From the NCBI GenBank assembly GCA_018398765.1, contig JAHBMJ010005817.1, forward strand, positions 1 through 64,000: a DNA stretch of 64,000 nt. Direction: 5' to 3'. The stretch is from Chromera velia (lineage: Eukaryota > Sar > Chromeraceae). Position 1 is the stretch's first letter, and each line of letters begins with the position of its first letter. Shown here piece by piece: positions 61,064 to 64,000 of the stretch. The notes beneath the pieces are model-generated. The model searched no databases and was not told the origin of the DNA. It saw only the letters and a list, made by a program, of their open reading frames with translations. A program made the position numbers and the translations under genes.

Positions 61064-64000
61064 ATGGCTCCTTCTGAAAGGAAGGACACCTTGCTTTCAA
61101 TTGTTCTCTCGTGGAAAAGACCCATGCATGAAGTGTCTTTTGATCTGTGTGAAGCGCAAGAGCGAAAAGAAAGGAAGATTGATTCCCTGCTTTCTTCTAC
61201 ATTGAATAAAGGTGTAGTAGGCGTTCGAACCGACCGAAAGAAGGATAGCGACCGAAAGGGAAAAATCCACGAGATTGCCCATATGCTTGCTGCACCTGAA
61301 AAGAAACAGAAAGACGAAGAAAGAAGCACCAATGTGAACAAGAAGAAAGTAGTACATGTTCATTTGTCTTCTGTAGCTGCAAGAGTAGGACTGCTCCTCC
61401 TGCTTGAAAGAAAGGTGATTGTGGCTGCGCTTGTGGACACAAGGGCAGATGTTAGTTTGATCAGCGAGGCTATATGGGAACGACTAAAAATAGAAAACCC
61501 ACAGTTGAAGGTTTTTCCTTCAGCCATCCAGATTGAAGGGGAAGGGGGAAAAGAACTGGAAACAAAAGGAGTCGTTACATTGAAATTCTTTCTTGGTGAA
61601 GGACGTAAATGGCAGTTTCATGTTTCTCCTGTACTCAGTCATATGTGCATATTGGGAAAGGACTGGTTGGATGCTCATGCTGAAGGAATCTTCTTTCAAC
61701 CAGATAGGCTAAAATTGAGGAAAACGTCTAGAAAGGAAGCTTTCTCTCTTTCTCTCTCTCCCATTTCGAAATTGGAGAAGTCCAAGCAGGTCTTCTTGGT
61801 TTTAGTGGTGACTCCCTCTTCCACTCGACTTACTGAAAGATAAGCTTCTCCTCTCTATCTCTCCCTCCCTCCCGCCTATGAGTCTCTCATACCAGATGGC
61901 ATAGATGTCCATGTCAAACCCACTCAGATGGAGTTGCCTGCAGGAATTTTGATTGCAAATACCGTCAGCAAAGTGCATGACAGGAAGGTGTCTGTGATTG
62001 CTGTAAACACCACCTGCCACAACTACACCCTCCCAGGCAGTCTGCCCATTGCGTCTGTGTCTATTTGTTCTGATCTCATCCAAAAGGACTCAAAAGAGAA
62101 GGAAGCATCAATAGAGGGAAGGAAGGATGAAAGAGAAAAGAAAGTGGAAGAAGAAAAAAAGGAGCAAGCAGAAGCAAAGAAATAAATAGAAGAAGCCGTA
62201 GAAAAGAATGATCAGCTCAAAGGAGAGCAAAAGGAACAGCTGAGAAACTTACTCCTTAAATACATAGAACTCTTCCCAGCAAAGGAACAGGCAGGCACCC
62301 TCAAGGGAATCGAGGTGGAGGTCGATACGCAAGGAGCTGATCCTGTCTTTTAGAAGCCTAGACCAGTGCCCCACATCCTGAGGGAAGAAGTGAATGAAAT
62401 CATCACTGACCTGCAGGCACAAGGAGTAATTGAACCATGTTCATCTGAGTAGGGGTCACCCCTGGTGATAGTAAGGAAGCCAAATAGACGTCTTCGCGTA
62501 TGTGTTGATTTAAGAAAAATCAATTCTCTGATCAAAATCCCTCGCTATCCGCTGCCCAATATGGATGACCTGCTGCACAAATTGCAAGGCAAATGTTTTT
62601 TCACATTACTTGACTTAAAGGGGGGGTTTCATCAAGTACCGGTCAAAGAAGAACACAGAGACAGACTGGCTTTCGTGACAGAAAGAGGAATGTATAGGTA
62701 TGCAAAGATGCCTTAAAGTTTTGGTTTAGCGTCTGCGCCTGCGGTCTTTCAGAGGGCAGTTGACACAATGTTGGCGGGATTGATCGGATTGAGTGCACAA
62801 GCATACATTGACGATGTTTTGATTTATTCTACTACGTGGGAAAAGCATTTGATGGACTTGGAGGAAGTTCTTCTCAGGCTGAAAGATGCAGGGGCTCGTC
62901 TCACTCCAGGAAAATGCGTGTTCGCTCGAAATGAGTTGATCTATCTGGGGCATGAGGTGTCAAGGGAAGGCATCCGACCATCAAAGGAAAAAACAAAGTG
63001 CGTGCAGGAAGTACAAGTGCCAAAAACCCCCAAACAACTGAAAAGCTTTCTTGGAATGATTGGCTTCTACAGAAAATTCGTGAAAAACGTTGCACAAATA
63101 GCTGCCCCCCTCTACACCTTGCTCAAACATGACACACCTTGGTAGTGGCTAAGACCACAAGAAGTGGCTTTCCAGAAGCTAAAGGAGGCTCTTGTGCAGG
63201 ACCCTATCCTCGTTTACCCTGACTTCTCTCGACCGTTCACTCTGAAAACAGACGCAAGCGGGGAGGCTCTAGGAGCGATTTTAGTACAAACAGACAAGGA
63301 GGGAAGAGAGAGAGTGATTCAATATGCGTCAAAAAAACTTATGGATACAGAGAAAAGATGGTTGGCTACCGAGCAAGAAGGTCTGGCTTTCGTTTGGGCG
63401 GTCACACAGCAATTCAAGAGTTTTTTGTATGGAAGAAAATTCTTCGCATATACAGATTGTCGAGCACTACAGTACATTCAAAAACAAAAGGAAACCTCTC
63501 CTCGTCTGTTCAGATGGTCGCTCAAACTGGCCATTTATGACTATGAGATCAAACATCGTGCAGGAAGAGCCAACAGTGATGTTGACTTTCTTACCAGGGC
63601 GCCTTTTATAACTAAGGACTTTCCACCCTCCATGCCAGATCATGAAACAGATGACTCTATCGTGGTAGCAGCAGTTACAGAAAGAAAAGAAAGAATGGAA
63701 AAAGGGAAGGAAGCTAGGAAGGAAGAGCTCACCTTCAAAACCCCGGAATCGTATTCCCCTGCAGAGATCAAGAAAGCGCAGGCCAAAGATTTAGATCTCT
63801 CTTCTATGATCAAATACCTACAGACTGAAGAGTTGGATGAGGGGCTCAGCAATAAGGAACAGTTGACCATTCTTGCACAGGCACCTCTATTCATACTGCA
63901 TGAAGGAATTCTTCTTCATTTTTTGCCTCCACTAAATCGACACGGGAAAGGCGTGCGTTTTCTTCTTGCCGTACCAAAAAGCATGAGAAAAAAAATTCTT
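61064..64000 (+). pseudogene. pol: pol of the second gypsy element (truncated by window)
   Basis: Protease region: ALVDTRADVSLIS, where the active-site D-T-G-A reads D-T-R-A (one G-to-A change would do this), then the CILGKDWL flap-distal motif. Reverse transcriptase: RVCVDLRKINSLIKIPRYPL, LDLKGGFHQVP, AYIDDVLIYS, FLGMIGFYRKF. RNase H: LKTDASGEALGAIL, a TEQEGLAFVWAV glutamate and FAYTDCRALQYI. The start of the integrase zinc domain (LHEGILLHF) reaches the window edge. In-frame stops at about 62183 (TAA), 62351 (TAG), 62450 (TAG), 62714 (TAA) and 63143 (TAG) break it. No TGA stop occurs in the pol frame after 61.9 kb. Confidence 0.9.

Overview
This window is nuclear DNA of an intron-rich eukaryote, most likely a unicellular protist or alga. 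The evidence is a cohesin SMC3 gene with about 31 introns, two secreted-protein genes with 15 and 3 introns, several LTR and tyrosine-recombinase retroelements, and long microsatellites. There are no operons and no bacterial signals. The style (dense introns, GA/CAGA microsatellites, chromodomain Ty3/gypsy elements) would suit a chromerid-like alveolate, but that assignment is inference only.

Layout. 1-16 kb is a graveyard of mobile DNA: decayed frames ending in a chromodomain (1-2.3 kb), a ~57-bp tandem repeat (2.8-3.4 kb), a decayed gag-like gene on the minus strand (5.0-3.3 kb), a 48-bp minisatellite (5.45-6.83 kb), and a nearly complete chromodomain Ty3/gypsy element (8245-14141) with two LTRs, PBS, polypurine tract and a GAAAC target duplication. 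That element split an older reading frame that rejoins in frame when it is removed. 16.1-18.1 kb holds a small inverted-repeat element and a large GA/CAGA/CA block. 19.6-26.1 kb (+) is a 16-exon gene for a secreted Cys-containing protein of about 651 aa. 29.2-32.0 kb (-) is a 4-exon gene for a secreted protein of about 636 aa, and an inverted, decayed copy of its first exon lies at 33.6 kb. 36.75-49.9 kb (-) is SMC3, with one 310-bp assembly gap in an intron. 51.2-56.0 kb (-) is a decayed DIRS/Ngaro-like tyrosine-recombinase retroelement with split direct repeats. 57.2-64.0 kb (+) is a second, decayed Ty3/gypsy element that runs off the window.

Two genome-wide themes stand out. First, duplicated DNA here diverges almost only by transitions. 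In the exon-1 pseudocopy I count 33 substitutions, all transitions, 29 of them C-to-T or G-to-A relative to the intact gene. About 25 in-frame nonsense codons in the mobile elements are TAA or TAG against about 3 TGA, mostly where glutamine fits. That is what a RIP-like or methylation-deamination process acting at CpA/TpG would give; a UAR=Gln code is the alternative and is disfavoured by SMC3. Second, the 5' splice sites are unusual: about 28 of 49 modelled introns have C at +3 (GTCAGT, GTCGGT, GTCCGT), while most 3' sites end in TGCAG.

The three cellular genes are not functionally linked by anything visible. SMC3 is a housekeeping chromosome-cohesion ATPase; the other two are unrecognised secreted or surface proteins.
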